Shown here: positions 1 through 9,400 of the stretch, piece after piece
Layout of the letters: every line of letters starts with the position of its first letter
How positions within the stretch are numbered: position 1 is the stretch's first letter
Notes under the pieces: generated by a model
Told to the model about the DNA's origin: nothing
Databases searched by the model: none
What the model saw: only the letters and a program-made list of their open reading frames with translations
Program-made: the position numbers and the translations under genes
DNA from: Planctomycetota bacterium
GTDB taxonomy: Bacteria > Planctomycetota > UBA8108 > JACQVS01
NCBI GenBank assembly: GCA_016209605.1
Contig: JACQVS010000042.1
Coordinates: 1 to 32,708, forward strand
Length of the DNA stretch: 32,708 nucleotides
Reading direction: 5' to 3'

Positions 1-58
1 GAATTATAGTGAAGGATAAAATTAAAATGTTTAATAATGCTCTATAAATCTTCTTATC

Positions 59-88
59 TTGGCGTCCTCCGCGTCTTGGCGGTTCAAT
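59..88. repeat. Dispersed GCGTC-type intergenic repeat, left copy
   Basis: This 30-base stretch matches 32609-32638 in the same orientation at 26 of 30 positions, counted by hand without gaps. The core is two GCGTC units followed by GCGGTTCAAT. Read on the - strand it encodes a peptide of the NRxDAxDAK type, which is often mis-annotated as protein start sequence in environmental genomes. It lies just upstream of the glycosyltransferase gene. The function is unknown. Confidence 0.7.
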
Positions 89-141
89 TCCTTCTTCGGG
101 TTTCTTTTTTCGATGCGCCGCTGGAGGCGGCCGGGTAGACC

Positions 142-1452
142 GTGAAAATTGCCTACATCACCGCCGGCGCGGCGGGCATGTACTGCGGCAGCTGCATGCG
201 GGACAACCTGCTGGTGGGGGCGCTGCGCTCTCTCGGCGTCGAGGCGCTGCTCATCCCAACTTACACGCCCATCCGCACCGACGGCGAGGACCTGAGCGAA
301 AAGCGCCTCTTCCTGGGCGGGATCAACGTCTATCTCGGCCACAAGCTCCCCTTCTGGCGGAAGCTGCCCCGATTTCTCACCCGCCCGCTCTCCGCGCCGG
401 CGCTGCTTCGCGCCGCCGGCCGGTTCGCGGTGCGGAACCGCCCCCAGGAGCTGGGGGAGCTGGCGCTGTCGATGCTGCGCGGCGGGGCCGGCGCCCACGC
501 CAGCGAAATCGAAGACCTGGCGGACTGGCTCGCCCGCACGGCGAGGCCGGACCTCCTCCATCTCACCAACTCCCTCTTCGCCGGCCTCGCGCCCCTGCTC
601 AAGCAGCGGCTGGGAGTTCCGGTCCTCTGCACCCTCCAGGGGGAGGATCTTTTCCTGGAAGGCCTGCCCGAGCCGATCCGCGGCCGGGCGCGGGCGCTCA
701 TCGGCGAGCAGGCCGCCTCCATCGACGGCTTCATTGCCGTGAGCGCTTATTACCGGCAGTTCATGTCGAGGCACCTCGGCATCCCGCTCGAGAAGATCCA
801 CGCCGTCCCTCCCGGGGTGCGCGTCCAGGACTTTTCCCCGGCGCGCGAGCGTCGCCTCAGGCGGCAGGCGGAGATTCCCGGCAGCCCCGTGGTCATCGGC
901 TACCTCGCCCGCATTTGCAGGGAAAAGGGGGCCGGCCTGCTCCTCGAGGCCTTCGCCCGGTTGAAAAAACTGCCCGGCGCCGAAGCGGCCCGGCTGCGCC
1001 TCGCCGGCTACCTCGGTCCGGCGGACCGCCGCTGGCTGGCGGGGTTGCTGAAGAACGGCCCGGCGGCGGCGCTGGCGGGGGACATCGAAGTTCTCGGAAC
1101 CTTGAGCTGGCCGGAAAAGCTCGAGTTCCTCTCGAGTCTCGATCTCTTCTCCGTGCCGGCGGTGTACCGCGAGCCCAAGGGCCTTTACGTCTTCGAGGCC
1201 CTGAGCTGCGGCTTGCCGGTGGTGCTTCCGGAGCACGGCGCTTTTCCGGAAATCGTTCAAGCCACGGGGGGCGGAGTGCTGGTCGCCCCGGAGTCGCCCG
1301 CCGCCCTGGCGGAAGGAATCCAGCGGCTGGCGGTCGATGCCGGGAAGCGCGCGGAGCTGGGCCAGAGAGGGGCGGAGGCCGTTCACCGCCGTTTCACCGA
1401 CCGGCGCATGGCGGAGGTGACGCTCGAGGTTTATCGGCAATATATCTCCTGA
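142..1452 (+). CDS. GT4-family glycosyltransferase
   Basis: This protein of 436 residues is predicted to transfer a sugar from an activated donor to a glycan or lipid acceptor in the cytoplasm; the substrate cannot be read from the sequence. The N-terminus (MKIAYITAGAAGMYCGSC, then MRDN) is the acceptor-side Rossmann start of a recognisable GT4 subgroup with a conserved CGSCMRDN stretch and a PTYTP motif. The C-terminal half carries GYLARICREKG and the nucleotide-sugar E-x7-E motif at Glu344 and Glu352 (EPKGLYVFE). The start is GTG: an in-frame TAG at 136-138 rules out anything further upstream, and GGAGGCGG at 123-130 can serve as the ribosome binding site. It stands alone on this strand, with DUF4388 42 bases downstream. 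No signal peptide is seen. Confidence 0.9.
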   Translation: MKIAYITAGAAGMYCGSCMRDNLLVGALRSLGVEALLIPTYTPIRTDGEDLSEKRLFLGGINVYLGHKLPFWRKLPRFLTRPLSAPALLRAAGRFAVRNRPQELGELALSMLRGGAGAHASEIEDLADWLARTARPDLLHLTNSLFAGLAPLLKQRLGVPVLCTLQGEDLFLEGLPEPIRGRARALIGEQAASIDGFIAVSAYYRQFMSRHLGIPLEKIHAVPPGVRVQDFSPARERRLRRQAEIPGSPVVIGYLARICREKGAGLLLEAFARLKKLPGAEAARLRLAGYLGPADRRWLAGLLKNGPAAALAGDIEVLGTLSWPEKLEFLSSLDLFSVPAVYREPKGLYVFEALSCGLPVVLPEHGAFPEIVQATGGGVLVAPESPAALAEGIQRLAVDAGKRAELGQRGAEAVHRRFTDRRMAEVTLEVYRQYIS

Positions 1453-1494
1453 TCCAAGGATGGGCTTTCATTTTGCCGATATTTTTTTCATAGC

Positions 1495-2013
1495 ATGAGC
1501 ATCAATGGACGCCTCGATGACTTCACCCTCTCGGAGATCCTCCAGATCATCAGCCTCAGCAAGCGCTCGGGCATCCTGACGCTGATCGGACCCAAGGGCT
1601 CTGGCAAGCTGGTGCTGCGCTACGGCCGCGTCGTCTACGCCAGCTGCGATACCCGAAACCGCCTGGGCTACGCCCTGGTGCACAAGAAGATCGTCTCCGA
1701 TCAGGATCTCGAGCGGGCCCTGCAGCATCAGCACGACAAGACTCCGGAGAAGCCCATCGGCACCATCCTCCTCGAAATGGGGCTCATCTCCAAGGAAGTG
1801 CTCGAGGATGAGCTGCGCAAGCACATCGCCCGGGTTTTCCAGGACTTGCTGGGCTGGGACAGCGGCATCTTCTACTTCCAGATCCAGAAAGCCCCCGCCG
1901 ATTCAGTGACCATCATGGAGGAAGGTATCAGCACCGAGTTCCTGCTCCTGCAAGGAGCGCGGCTCAACGACGAGGAAAGCGATCCGGACCTCGACCGCGA
2001 GCTGTGGCCGTGA
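1495..2013 (+). CDS. DUF4388 (PATAN-type) domain protein
   Basis: This small cytoplasmic protein of 172 residues begins with the DUF4388/PATAN fold (MSINGRLDDFTLSEILQIIS, then SKRSGILTL and GRVVYA). The domain was first noted at the N-terminus of the cyanobacterial regulator PatA and is common in signalling proteins of delta-proteobacteria, Acidobacteria and Planctomycetes. Residues 60-130 form the helical part that often follows, with LGYALVHKKIVSDQDLERAL and IGTILLEMGLISKEVLEDEL resembling the repeated helical unit of type II/IV secretion GspE N-domains. No receiver or catalytic domain is present, so it is probably an adaptor. The partner is unknown. The TGA stop at 2011-2013 is followed, in the same frame, by the duplicated thioesterase tail described separately. 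Confidence 0.85.
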   Translation: MSINGRLDDFTLSEILQIISLSKRSGILTLIGPKGSGKLVLRYGRVVYASCDTRNRLGYALVHKKIVSDQDLERALQHQHDKTPEKPIGTILLEMGLISKEVLEDELRKHIARVFQDLLGWDSGIFYFQIQKAPADSVTIMEEGISTEFLLLQGARLNDEESDPDLDRELWP

Positions 2014-2031
2014 GCGACCCATTTCTGTGAG

Positions 2032-2192
2032 CCGGCCATGGACCGGCACCTGGAAGCGGCCTCGTACCCTCCTCTGGCGTTCCGCGCCGCGGCGCCGAGC
2101 CGATCCCCGTCTGAAGGAGGCGGCGCATGACGGCGGCGCCAGGCTCGAACCCCGATCCGGCGAAGGCCCTGGAGCTGTGCGGGGTGAGAAGG
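2032..2192 (+). pseudogene. Decayed duplicate of thioesterase 3' end plus lolD 5' end
   Basis: This stretch aligns without gaps to 5669-5829 over 161 positions, with about 137 identical by hand count. It covers the last 32 residues of the YbgC-type thioesterase, the ATGA stop/start overlap and the first 22 residues of the LolD-like ATPase. Both frames are still open: the tail reads PAMDRHLEAASYPPLAF and ends at the same TGA, and the lolD part reads MTAAPGSNPDPAKALELCGV. After 2192 the similarity stops; neither the hotdog domain nor a Walker A motif is present. It is therefore a remnant of a second copy of the gene junction. It follows the DUF4388 stop codon by 18 bases. Confidence 0.85.
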
Positions 2193-2668
2193 TACAGCGC
2201 CGACTCCAGATTGACGCTGTCAAGATCGCCTTCCGCTCGCATTCCAGATGATTGAAGGCGCTCACCAAGAAAGATGGACTCCTACCGATCGATCAACGGC
2301 CAAGAATCAAATCGATCCCGCGAAACAGCAACTCCAGCTGGCTTTTGGTTATTCGGCCTGTTCTCTCAGTCAGGATGGGTGAATGCCGCCCTCAATTCTT
2401 CCGCGGATCGGGCAAGCCTTCGGTCAGGGTGAGATCCAGAGGAGCGGAGGTGCCCGGGGGGCGAGGTGATGATGATGATGGATGATGGCGGTGAGGTTTC
2501 CGGCGAGATACGTAATGTGTTAAACTGTATTTTTGCATATTTTTGGCCATCCGCGGGCAAAAATATGCAAAAGCTAAGTGGATTTTTTGCTAATCCCAGA
2601 TGAACTGGGATCGCACCGAATCCCAGGTGTTAAACTATGAGAACTTAATCCATTGAAAGCAGAGTAAA
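2193..2668. other. Non-coding scar region with hairpins and short repeats
   Basis: No convincing gene is seen between the lolD fragment and the broken CotH gene. The stretch has a GAT triplet run near 2467-2482, a perfect AT-rich inverted repeat at 2531-2572, a second inverted repeat at 2593-2611, and the 10-base direct repeat GTGTTAAACT at 2517-2526 and 2627-2636. The base composition falls from GC-rich to AT-rich near 2500, which suggests a recombination scar or a small decayed mobile element. Confidence 0.5.
2531..2572. repeat. Perfect 14-bp AT-rich inverted repeat
   Basis: TTTTGCATATTTTT at 2531-2544 is exactly complementary to AAAAATATGCAAAA at 2559-2572, with a 14-base GC-rich loop. 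It is flanked by two copies of GTGTTAAACT. It could be an operator, a terminator-like hairpin or the end of a small mobile element. The sequence does not decide between these. Confidence 0.7.
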
Positions 2669-4477
2669 GTGCCTACTCCAAAGATCCCAAAGCGATGGAT
2701 GCCGATGTCCGCTCCTCCGATAAAAGCCCAATTGATTGCCTTCCTGATCGCCACTGCGTTCCCTTTTCCAGGAATCGGGAAGGATAGCGATGTCATCATC
2801 AACTAATTCCTGAATTGTCCCCCTGGGGATCGAGATCAGCTCCAGTTTGTCGAGCTCTTCAATCGAGGGGAATCCGAAGTGGAGCTTTCCGGCTGGTCAT
2901 TCACCCAGGGGATTGAATTTGTTTTTCTCGAGGGCACGCGGATCGCTCCTGGCGCCTTCCTGGTCGTTTGCCGGAACAAGGCTGGCTTCGCTCAGCGCTA
3001 CGGGGACTCCATCCCGGCAATTGGCGATTTCAAGCGAAAACTGAGCCGGCGCGGAGAGGGTATAGTTCTTGAAGACGCGAGCAAGAAGGTCATCGATTTG
3101 CTCAAGTACTCCAGTGCGGAACCATGGCCGCCGGTCAGTCGCGAATTCCCGGCCTCCCTGGAGCGGATTTGCCCGTGGCAAGCGGGTCACCGTCCAGAAA
3201 ACTGGTCCGCCTCCGTTCCTTCTCAAACAACTCCCGGAACTCCCGGGAAGAGAAACGGATGCCATTCCGCCGGCTTGCCGCCGGTTATCTCGGATGTCCT
3301 GTTCCAGCCGCCGGCGCCCCTGCGAAACGCGACAATCGCGGTATCGGCGGCCGACCCTGGGGGGATCAAAAAAGTGGATCTTTGCTATCGCGTCGTTTCT
3401 CCTGGGAATCAGCCGGACGAGGTCGCGATCCCCATGAAACTCAGCGCCGGAGACGAGAAGTGTGGAATCTACGAGGCGGTGATCGGTGGACAGCCCGAGG
3501 GAACGTTGGTTCGTTTCCTCATCAAGGCGGCCAACGTGGCTGGGGCGGAACGGATTCACCCTTCACCGAATTCTCCCCGGCCGAATTACTCATATATCCC
3601 GGTGGCGCCTGCCGCTTCCGCTCGCATCCCCAGAGGATTGGTTATTCAGGTCGATCCGGCCCCCTCAGGGCGAGGCCAGAAACCGGCCTCCGAGTGGAAC
3701 GGAGCGTTCGCCTACGTCCCCGCGGGAGGGGGAGCGGTACAGACCTTTGATCCGATCGGCGTCGTTACTGCCAAACGCAAGAATGGCTTCAAGCTCCGTT
3801 TCCAGAAGGATCGGCTCTTGAACGGCATGGCCGCCGCTTGTTTCGACGTTGAAGGCTCGCCCCGCTGCCTGCTGTCCGAGCCGCTTTCCCATGAACTGTA
3901 TCGGCTGGCCGGCGTTCCGGCGCCGTTCACCGAACATATCCGGATAATGATGAACGGCCGCCCGCTGGGCTATCGCCTCCTGATCGAAAAGGTGAACAAG
4001 TCGTTCCTCTCGCGAAACCAGATAGACCCATCGGGGGATCTTTACAAGGTCGTCTGGTACGGGAAAGGCGTTGCCGGGAAACATCAGAAGAAAACCAATC
4101 CGAAGACCGGGAATGAAGATCTGCTGAAATTGATCGACGGCTTGAACAAGGTTTCCGGCGCGGAAGAGTGGCAATTCATCGTGGAGCATTTCCATGTCGA
4201 GGAGGTGATCAACTATTTCTCGGTATGCATGTGCATCTCGGATTGGGATGGATTTCACAACAATTACTTCACCTACCGCCACCTCGGCGGAACCGGGAAA
4301 TGGGAGATGTACCCCTGGGACAAGGACAAGACCTGGGGCGATTTTGACGGCGCTCCGCCCCGCCATGACTGGTACGAGATGCCCCTCATGTCCTTGGGTT
4401 TCACGCCAGAAGATTCACCCTCTGGCCGGCCGGCGCCGGCGGAGTGGAGTTGGGGTAGGGGGCCGGCTGGCCGGTGA
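2669..4477 (+). pseudogene. Exported lamin-tail/CotH-kinase-like protein, interrupted and 3'-truncated
   Basis: The original reading frame can be followed upstream of the first uninterrupted start codon (GTG 2879). From GTG 2669 or ATG 2699/2705 it gives a signal-peptide-like start (KAQLIAFLIATAFPFPG), then DVIIN, an in-frame TAA at 2804-2806, then FLNCPPGDRDQLQFVELFNRG, which is a lamin-tail beginning. A G-to-T change in a GAA codon would explain the TAA, restoring INEF. Downstream come the rest of the lamin-tail domain (ELSGWSF to GTPGKRNG), an Ig-like stretch and a CotH kinase-like domain with SDWDGFHNNYFTYRHL and YPWDKDKTWGDFDG. CotH proteins normally continue beyond this point. Here the frame ends in a Pro/Gly/Arg tail antisense to the SprA-like gene, so the 3' end looks lost. 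The remaining open part is 532 residues. Confidence 0.75.
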
Positions 4478-5177
4478 CCGGCTGGCCGGTGACCGGCTGG
4501 CCGTTGCTTCTCGCCGTTGGTTCGGATCCCTCCCCTCCCGGCGCTTCCGCCGCGACCGCTTCGCTCCAGGCGCGCTGCGCCTCGGCGATCTCCTGGCGCG
4601 CGCTGGCCGCCATCGCCAGGTCCGCGGCGCTGGGATCAGCGGGGGCGAGGGCGGCGCGGAAGACCTGCTGCGCGTGCTGGATGCGCTGGCGCGGGTCGGC
4701 GGAGCTCGAGGTCACCTGGACGGGAACCTCGCCGCTGGCGGCATATCGCTTGCCGTCCGGGCCGACTTGATAGGAGTAGGATGGACCGCCGCGGGTGGCG
4801 GCGCCGCCGGCCGCCCGATGCGCCGCCTCATGCGCCCGCACCTCGCGATCCCGACTGGCCAGCTCGCGGATGATTTGCTCTTCCTCCGGAGTACGCTCAG
4901 GATCCCGCTCCTGACTGGGGCTGGCGGAAGCTGGCTCGCCCTCCGGCTCGGCCGGCCCTTGGCGGGGATCGCCGGGGGCGCGGGGATCGCTGGAAGATAG
5001 CCTCGCCGCCCGGCGGGCTTCCTGGGAAAGGTAAACCGAGTCGCGCTGCTCCTGGACCCGCTGCCAGGCTTCCTTGGGAACGGAGCTGGCGGGATCGGGG
5101 ATCTTCGCCTCGGTTTGAGAGAGGCTCGGGATCGATGAGAAGGCGTTGAGAAAGGAGCTGATCGAGTTCGAAATCAC
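4401..5177 (-). CDS. SprA-like putative metalloprotease
   Basis: Product of 258 residues. The central region is characteristic of the SprA-related putative metalloprotease family: VRAHEAAHRAAGG at about 114-125 holds the HExxH-like HEAAH (116-120), followed by GPSYSYQVGPDGKRYAASGEVPV with Glu150 as a plausible third ligand, then a helical ALAPADPSAADLAMAASARQEIAEAQ block. The first 110 residues are low-complexity and polar. The GTG start at 5177 is chosen because GAGGGAG sits 8 bases upstream; a longer frame to 5231 exists but has no better signal. A TATAAT lies at 5209-5214 on this strand. The C-terminal tail contains a tandem GQPVT repeat. The gene converges on the broken CotH gene and overlaps its frame by 77 bases. 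Substrate and localisation are unknown. Confidence 0.8.
   Translation of the reverse strand: MISNSISSFLNAFSSIPSLSQTEAKIPDPASSVPKEAWQRVQEQRDSVYLSQEARRAARLSSSDPRAPGDPRQGPAEPEGEPASASPSQERDPERTPEEEQIIRELASRDREVRAHEAAHRAAGGAATRGGPSYSYQVGPDGKRYAASGEVPVQVTSSSADPRQRIQHAQQVFRAALAPADPSAADLAMAASARQEIAEAQRAWSEAVAAEAPGGEGSEPTARSNGQPVTGQPVTGQPAPYPNSTPPAPAGQRVNLLA
4465..4503 (-). repeat. 15-bp tandem repeat inside the SprA-like gene
   Basis: The unit GGCTGGCCGGTGACC (+ strand) occurs twice (4465-4479 and 4480-4494), followed by nine bases of a third copy. It encodes GQPVT repeats in the disordered C-terminal tail of the putative metalloprotease. Such an array can vary in copy number without breaking the frame. 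Confidence 0.85.
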
Positions 5178-5284
5178 GGCGAATTCTCCCTCAATTTTTC
5201 GCGACCCTATTATAAAATAGCATCCTTTCATCGGTATCCCGGAAGCGGAATCTTCAACCTCGACTTTACCGGACCGGATGCGAC

Positions 5285-5767
5285 ATGGCCTACGAATTCA
5301 AGACCAGGCGGCGAGTGGAATTCGGTGACACCGACTGCGCGGGCATCGCCCACTTCGCGGTGTTTTTCCGCTACATGGAGGAGGCGGAGCACGCCTTCCT
5401 GCGGTCGCTGGGTTTGAGCGTCCGCCAGCCGCAGGGCGACGGCTCGGTGATCGGCTTCCCGCGCCTCTCGGCCCGCTGCGAGTTCGCCCGCTCCGTGAAG
5501 TTCGAGGACGTGGTGGATATACACCTCTGGGTGAGCCGGAAGAGCAAAAAGACCATCGAGTACTCGTTCCGGTTCGCCTTGAACGGCGAGCCGGTGGCTC
5601 AGGGGCGCGTGGTGGCGATCGCCTGCCAGATCCAAGAGGGGCGGTCGATCCGGTCGACCGCCGTTCCGCCGGCCATGAATCGGCTTCTGGAAGTGGCGCC
5701 GTACCCTCCCCTGGCGTTCCACGCCGCGGCGCCGTCCCGATCTCCGGCTGAAGGAGGCGGCGCATGA
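5285..5767 (+). CDS. YbgC/FadM-type acyl-CoA thioesterase (hotdog fold)
   Basis: This 160-residue protein is a predicted single-domain hotdog thioesterase that cleaves acyl-CoA or related thioesters in the cytoplasm. The N-terminus has the 4HBT signature: VEFGDTDCAGIAHFAVFFRYMEEAEHAFL, with Asp17 of DTDCAG the expected catalytic Asp. A beta-strand core follows (VKFEDVVDIHLWVSRKSKKTIEYSFRF). The last 30 residues (from about PAMNRLLEV) form a Pro/Ala-rich tail beyond the usual family length of 130-140. The TGA stop overlaps the lolD start as ATGA, so the two genes are probably translationally coupled. The 3' end of this gene and the lolD start have a decayed duplicate at 2032-2192. Confidence 0.87.
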   Translation: MAYEFKTRRRVEFGDTDCAGIAHFAVFFRYMEEAEHAFLRSLGLSVRQPQGDGSVIGFPRLSARCEFARSVKFEDVVDIHLWVSRKSKKTIEYSFRFALNGEPVAQGRVVAIACQIQEGRSIRSTAVPPAMNRLLEVAPYPPLAFHAAAPSRSPAEGGGA

Positions 5768-6489
5768 TGGCGGCGCCGGGCTCGAGCCCTGGCCCGGCGA
5801 AGGGCCTGGAGCTGCGCGGGGTGAAGAAGCGCTTTCCCACCCGCTCGGGAGAGCTCATCGTTCTAGATGGGGTCGATCTGCGGCTACCGGCGGGCGCCGC
5901 CGCCGCCATCCTTGGCCCTTCCGGGTCGGGAAAGAGCACCCTCCTCCACATCGCCGGGACGCTCGAGCGGCCGAGCGAGGGGACGGTGCTCATCGACGGC
6001 GGCGATCCGTTCCAGCTTTCCGAAAGGGAGTTGGCGCGCTTTCGCAACCGCCGCCTCGGCTTCATCTTTCAGGACCATCACCTGCTTCCCCAGTGCAACG
6101 TGCTCGAAAACGTGTTGATGCCGGCCCTGGCGAGCCCCGAGCCGATCGACTTGAACGGCGAGGGCGTCGAGGAGCGCTGCCGGCGGCTCCTCGACCGCGT
6201 CGGGCTGGCGGAGCGCCTCGAGCACGCCCCCGCCGAGCTTTCAGGCGGCGAGCGCCAGCGGGTGGCCATCGCCCGGGCCCTCGCCCTGCGCCCCGCCCTG
6301 GTGCTTGCCGATGAGCCGACCGGCAACCTCGACCGTGGCGCCGCCCGGGCGGTGGGAGCCCTCCTTCTCGAAGTGCAACACGAGGAAGGGGCCATGCTGG
6401 TGGTGGTGACCCACAGCGCCGAGCTGGCGGCGCTTTTTCCCAACCGCCTCGAGCTCGACCGCGGCCAGCTGAAGCCTGCCACGCTTTAA
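5764..6489 (+). CDS. lolD: LolD/MacB-type ABC transporter ATP-binding protein
   Basis: This 241-residue ATPase would power the permease encoded immediately downstream. All ABC motifs are visible: Walker A GPSGSGKST (51-59), Q-loop Gln103 in FIFQDHHLLPQ, signature LSGGERQR (159-166), Walker B ALVLADEPTG with catalytic Glu184, and the switch His217 in VVVTHS. The spacing and the GNLD after Walker B are typical of the LolD/MacB/FtsE group, which drives lipoprotein release or mechanotransmission rather than import. ATGATG at 5764 offers two starts; the first overlaps the thioesterase stop. The permease begins 3 bases after the stop, so this is a clear operon. The lolD assignment is by family resemblance; a MacB-like export role is possible. 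Confidence 0.88.
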   Translation: MMAAPGSSPGPAKGLELRGVKKRFPTRSGELIVLDGVDLRLPAGAAAAILGPSGSGKSTLLHIAGTLERPSEGTVLIDGGDPFQLSERELARFRNRRLGFIFQDHHLLPQCNVLENVLMPALASPEPIDLNGEGVEERCRRLLDRVGLAERLEHAPAELSGGERQRVAIARALALRPALVLADEPTGNLDRGAARAVGALLLEVQHEEGAMLVVVTHSAELAALFPNRLELDRGQLKPATL

Positions 6490-6492
6490 ATC

Positions 6493-9400
6493 ATGAATCC
6501 CTACCGTCTGGCGAAGTTCCTGTTCCAGAGCGCGCTCTATCATTGGCGCATGCACCTGGCCGTGGGCGCCGGCGTCGCCATCGCGTGCGCCGTCCTCACC
6601 GGAGCCCTCATCACCGGCGACTCGATCCGCGCCAGCCTGAGATCCCTGGCCCGCGAGCGCCTGGGGCGATTCCACTTCGCCGTCGCGGGAGAGCGTTTCT
6701 TCGCCGCCGGCGCGGCCGAGCGCCTGGCGCGCTCGAGCCGCTGGCCGGAAGGAGCCGCTCCCCCCGTGCCCGCCTTGATCCTGCGGGGAGCGGCGAGCCG
6801 TGAGGTCGAGGAAGGCCAGCGCCGGCGGGCCGGTGGCGTCACGGTGGCGGGGGTTCCGGAAAGCTTCTTTCAGCGCGGCTTCCCCGAGGCCTCGGCCGGC
6901 GGGCCGCCGCGGGCGGGATTCACCGCCATCAACGCCGCCCTGGCCAGGGAGCTGGGGGCGCAGGCCGGCGACTCCATTCTCCTCAGCTTTCAGAAGCGCG
7001 CCGCCGCGCCGCTCGAGACCTTCGCCGGCAGCCGCGCCGAGGCGGGGCGGGTCCTGCGCGTGACGGTCGAGCGGGTGATCCCGGACCGCGGGCCGGGCCT
7101 CTTTTCCCTCGAGCCCGGCCAGGCCGCCCCGCGCCTCGCTTACCTGGACCTCGCCGAGCTGGGCCGAGCGGCCGGCGCCGCCGGAGAGGCCAGCGCGCTG
7201 CTCGTGGCCGCGCCGGCGGAAATCTCCGAGAGTCCAGCCGCCAGCTGGCTCGAGCGTATGACCCAGGCGGCGCGCGCGGCCCTGCGGCTGGAGGACCTCG
7301 GCTTTCGCCTGGATCCCCGCCCGGGGCTGGGATGCCTCGCCCTCGAGAGCCGGCGCATGATCCTCGACCACGAAACGGCGGATCTGGCCCTGGCGGCGGC
7401 AAAGCGCCTCGGCGTGCCGGCGGTCCGGGTGCTCACGCACCTCGCCGAGTCGATCGCGTTGGCCGGCGAAGGCGGCAAGGCCATCCCTTACTCGACGGTG
7501 TCGGCCCTCGAAAAGACCGCCGCCCTCCCCTTTGGCCCGCTGGCGCTGGCGGACGGCGGCCCGGCCCCGGAGCTCGCCCCGGGGGAGATCCTGCTCAACG
7601 ATTGGGCGGCCCGCGACCTTGGCCTCGATCCCCGGCGCGACCTCGGCCGGGAAATCGTCTTGACCTACTACGTCGCCAGGCCCGACGAGACCGCCGCCAC
7701 CCGGACGGCGGGGTTCCGCCTCCGCGGCGTGGTTGCTCTCGATGGCCTCGCCGCCGACCGGCGCGACGTAGTTCTTGCCCCTGACTCCCATCCCCAACCT
7801 GTGGCGGGGCTCAAGGGGCTCGCCGCCGACCGGGGGTTGACGCCCGAGTTCCCCGGCATCACCGACCGGACGGTGAAGCGCATGAGCGACTGGAAACCGC
7901 CCTTTTCCATTGACCTCGCCCGCATCCGCAAGGTCGATGAGGACTACTGGGAAAAGCATCGCGCCACCCCCAAGGCCTTCCTCTCCTGGGCCGATGGCGA
8001 GCGGCATTTCGCCAGCCGCTTCGGGCCGGCCACCTCCATCCTGATCGCGCCGAGGCCGGGGGAGAGCCTCGAAGAGGCGGCCGCCGCGCTGGCCCGGGAG
8101 CTCATCGAGGAGGACGGCCTGCCGGAGAAGCTGGGCTTCGCCTGGCGCCCCCTCCGCGCGCAAAGCCTCGAGGCGGCCAGCGGCAGCACCGACTTCGCGA
8201 TGCTGTTCGCGAGCTTCAGCTTCTTCCTCATCATCGCCGCCGCCCTGCTGGTCGCCCTGCTCTTCAATCTGGGGATCGACCGCCGCTCGCGCGAGCTCGG
8301 CACCCTGCTGGCCATGGGATTCTCCGGGCGGGCCGTGGTGTGGAAGATCTATCTCGCGGAAGGGCTGCTCGCGGCCGGGGCGGCGGGGCTGGCCGGCCTG
8401 GTCCTGTCCTGGGGATATGCCGCCTTGCTCATCCACGGCCTGGCGACCTGGTGGTGGGGGGCGGTGCGGGCGCCGTATCTGGTCCTCGAGATTCGACCCG
8501 GCAGCTTGCTGGCGGGCTACGCGGCGGCCGAGGCCGTGGTGGCGTTGAGCCTTTTTTTCTCGACGCGCCGCCTCCGCCGGCTGCCGGTGCGCCGCTTGCT
8601 TGCCGGGGGGGCGGCGGCCGGAATCAATCTCTCGATCGCCCGCGGCCTGCCGGTGAAGAGCCTGGGCGCCGCAAGCGGCGCGGGCGCGCTGGCGATCGCG
8701 GTCCTGGCGCTGGCCCATCCGGGCGGCCTCCTTCCGGCTGCCGCCGCCTTCTTCGCCGCGGGAGCCCTGGCGCTCGTAGCCGGCGGGGCGCTGTTCTCGG
8801 CGTGGCTGCGCTTCCCCCCCTCCGGATCAGCACGCCGGCTCCGCATCCTTCAGCTCTGGAGGCTCGGAGCCCGCAACGCCGGCCGGGCCCCCGGCCGCAG
8901 CCTCTTGACGTTTGGGATGGTGGCGGCGGCGGTCTTCCTCCTCGCCGCCGTCATGGCCAGCCGGCGCGATCCGGCGGAGGAGCGGCCGGCTTACCGCTCC
9001 GGGAACGGCGGCTTCGCCCTGGCGGCGGCGGCGGCGGCGCCGCTCACGCTCCGATTCGACACCGCCACGGGGCGGAAGGAGCTGGGCCTTGAGGGCTTGC
9101 AAGTTCCGGCTCCCTCAGGCCGATCGAGCCCCGTCCCCTGGAGCCATCTCAAGGCCTTTTCCATGCGGGTGCGGCCGGGCGACGAGGCCAGCTGCCTCAA
9201 CCTCTACGCCGTCCGCCAGCCGCGCCTCCTGGGGGCGCCGCCGGCCTTCATCGAGCGCGGCGGCTTCCTCTTCCAGGCCCAGCGGGCGGAGACCAGCGAG
9301 GAGCGGGCCAATCCCTGGAAGCTGCTCCAGCGGCGGCTCCCCGACGGCGCCTTACCGGCGATCGGCGATGCCAGCAGCGTCGCATGGATCCTCCACAAAA

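Noticed and set aside
31..1440. Long - strand open frame opposite the glycosyltransferase
   Set aside because: It is Arg/Gly/Pro/Glu-rich antisense of a clear GT4 gene, and its first residues come from the dispersed repeat. It has no recognisable motif.
2252..2485. Small + strand open frame in the scar region
   Set aside because: It has no family resemblance, no ribosome binding site and a simple-repeat end; it is treated as non-coding.
6241..8718. 825-codon - strand open frame across lolD and the permease
   Set aside because: It is a GC-driven shadow of two well-supported + strand genes, with biased composition and no domain.
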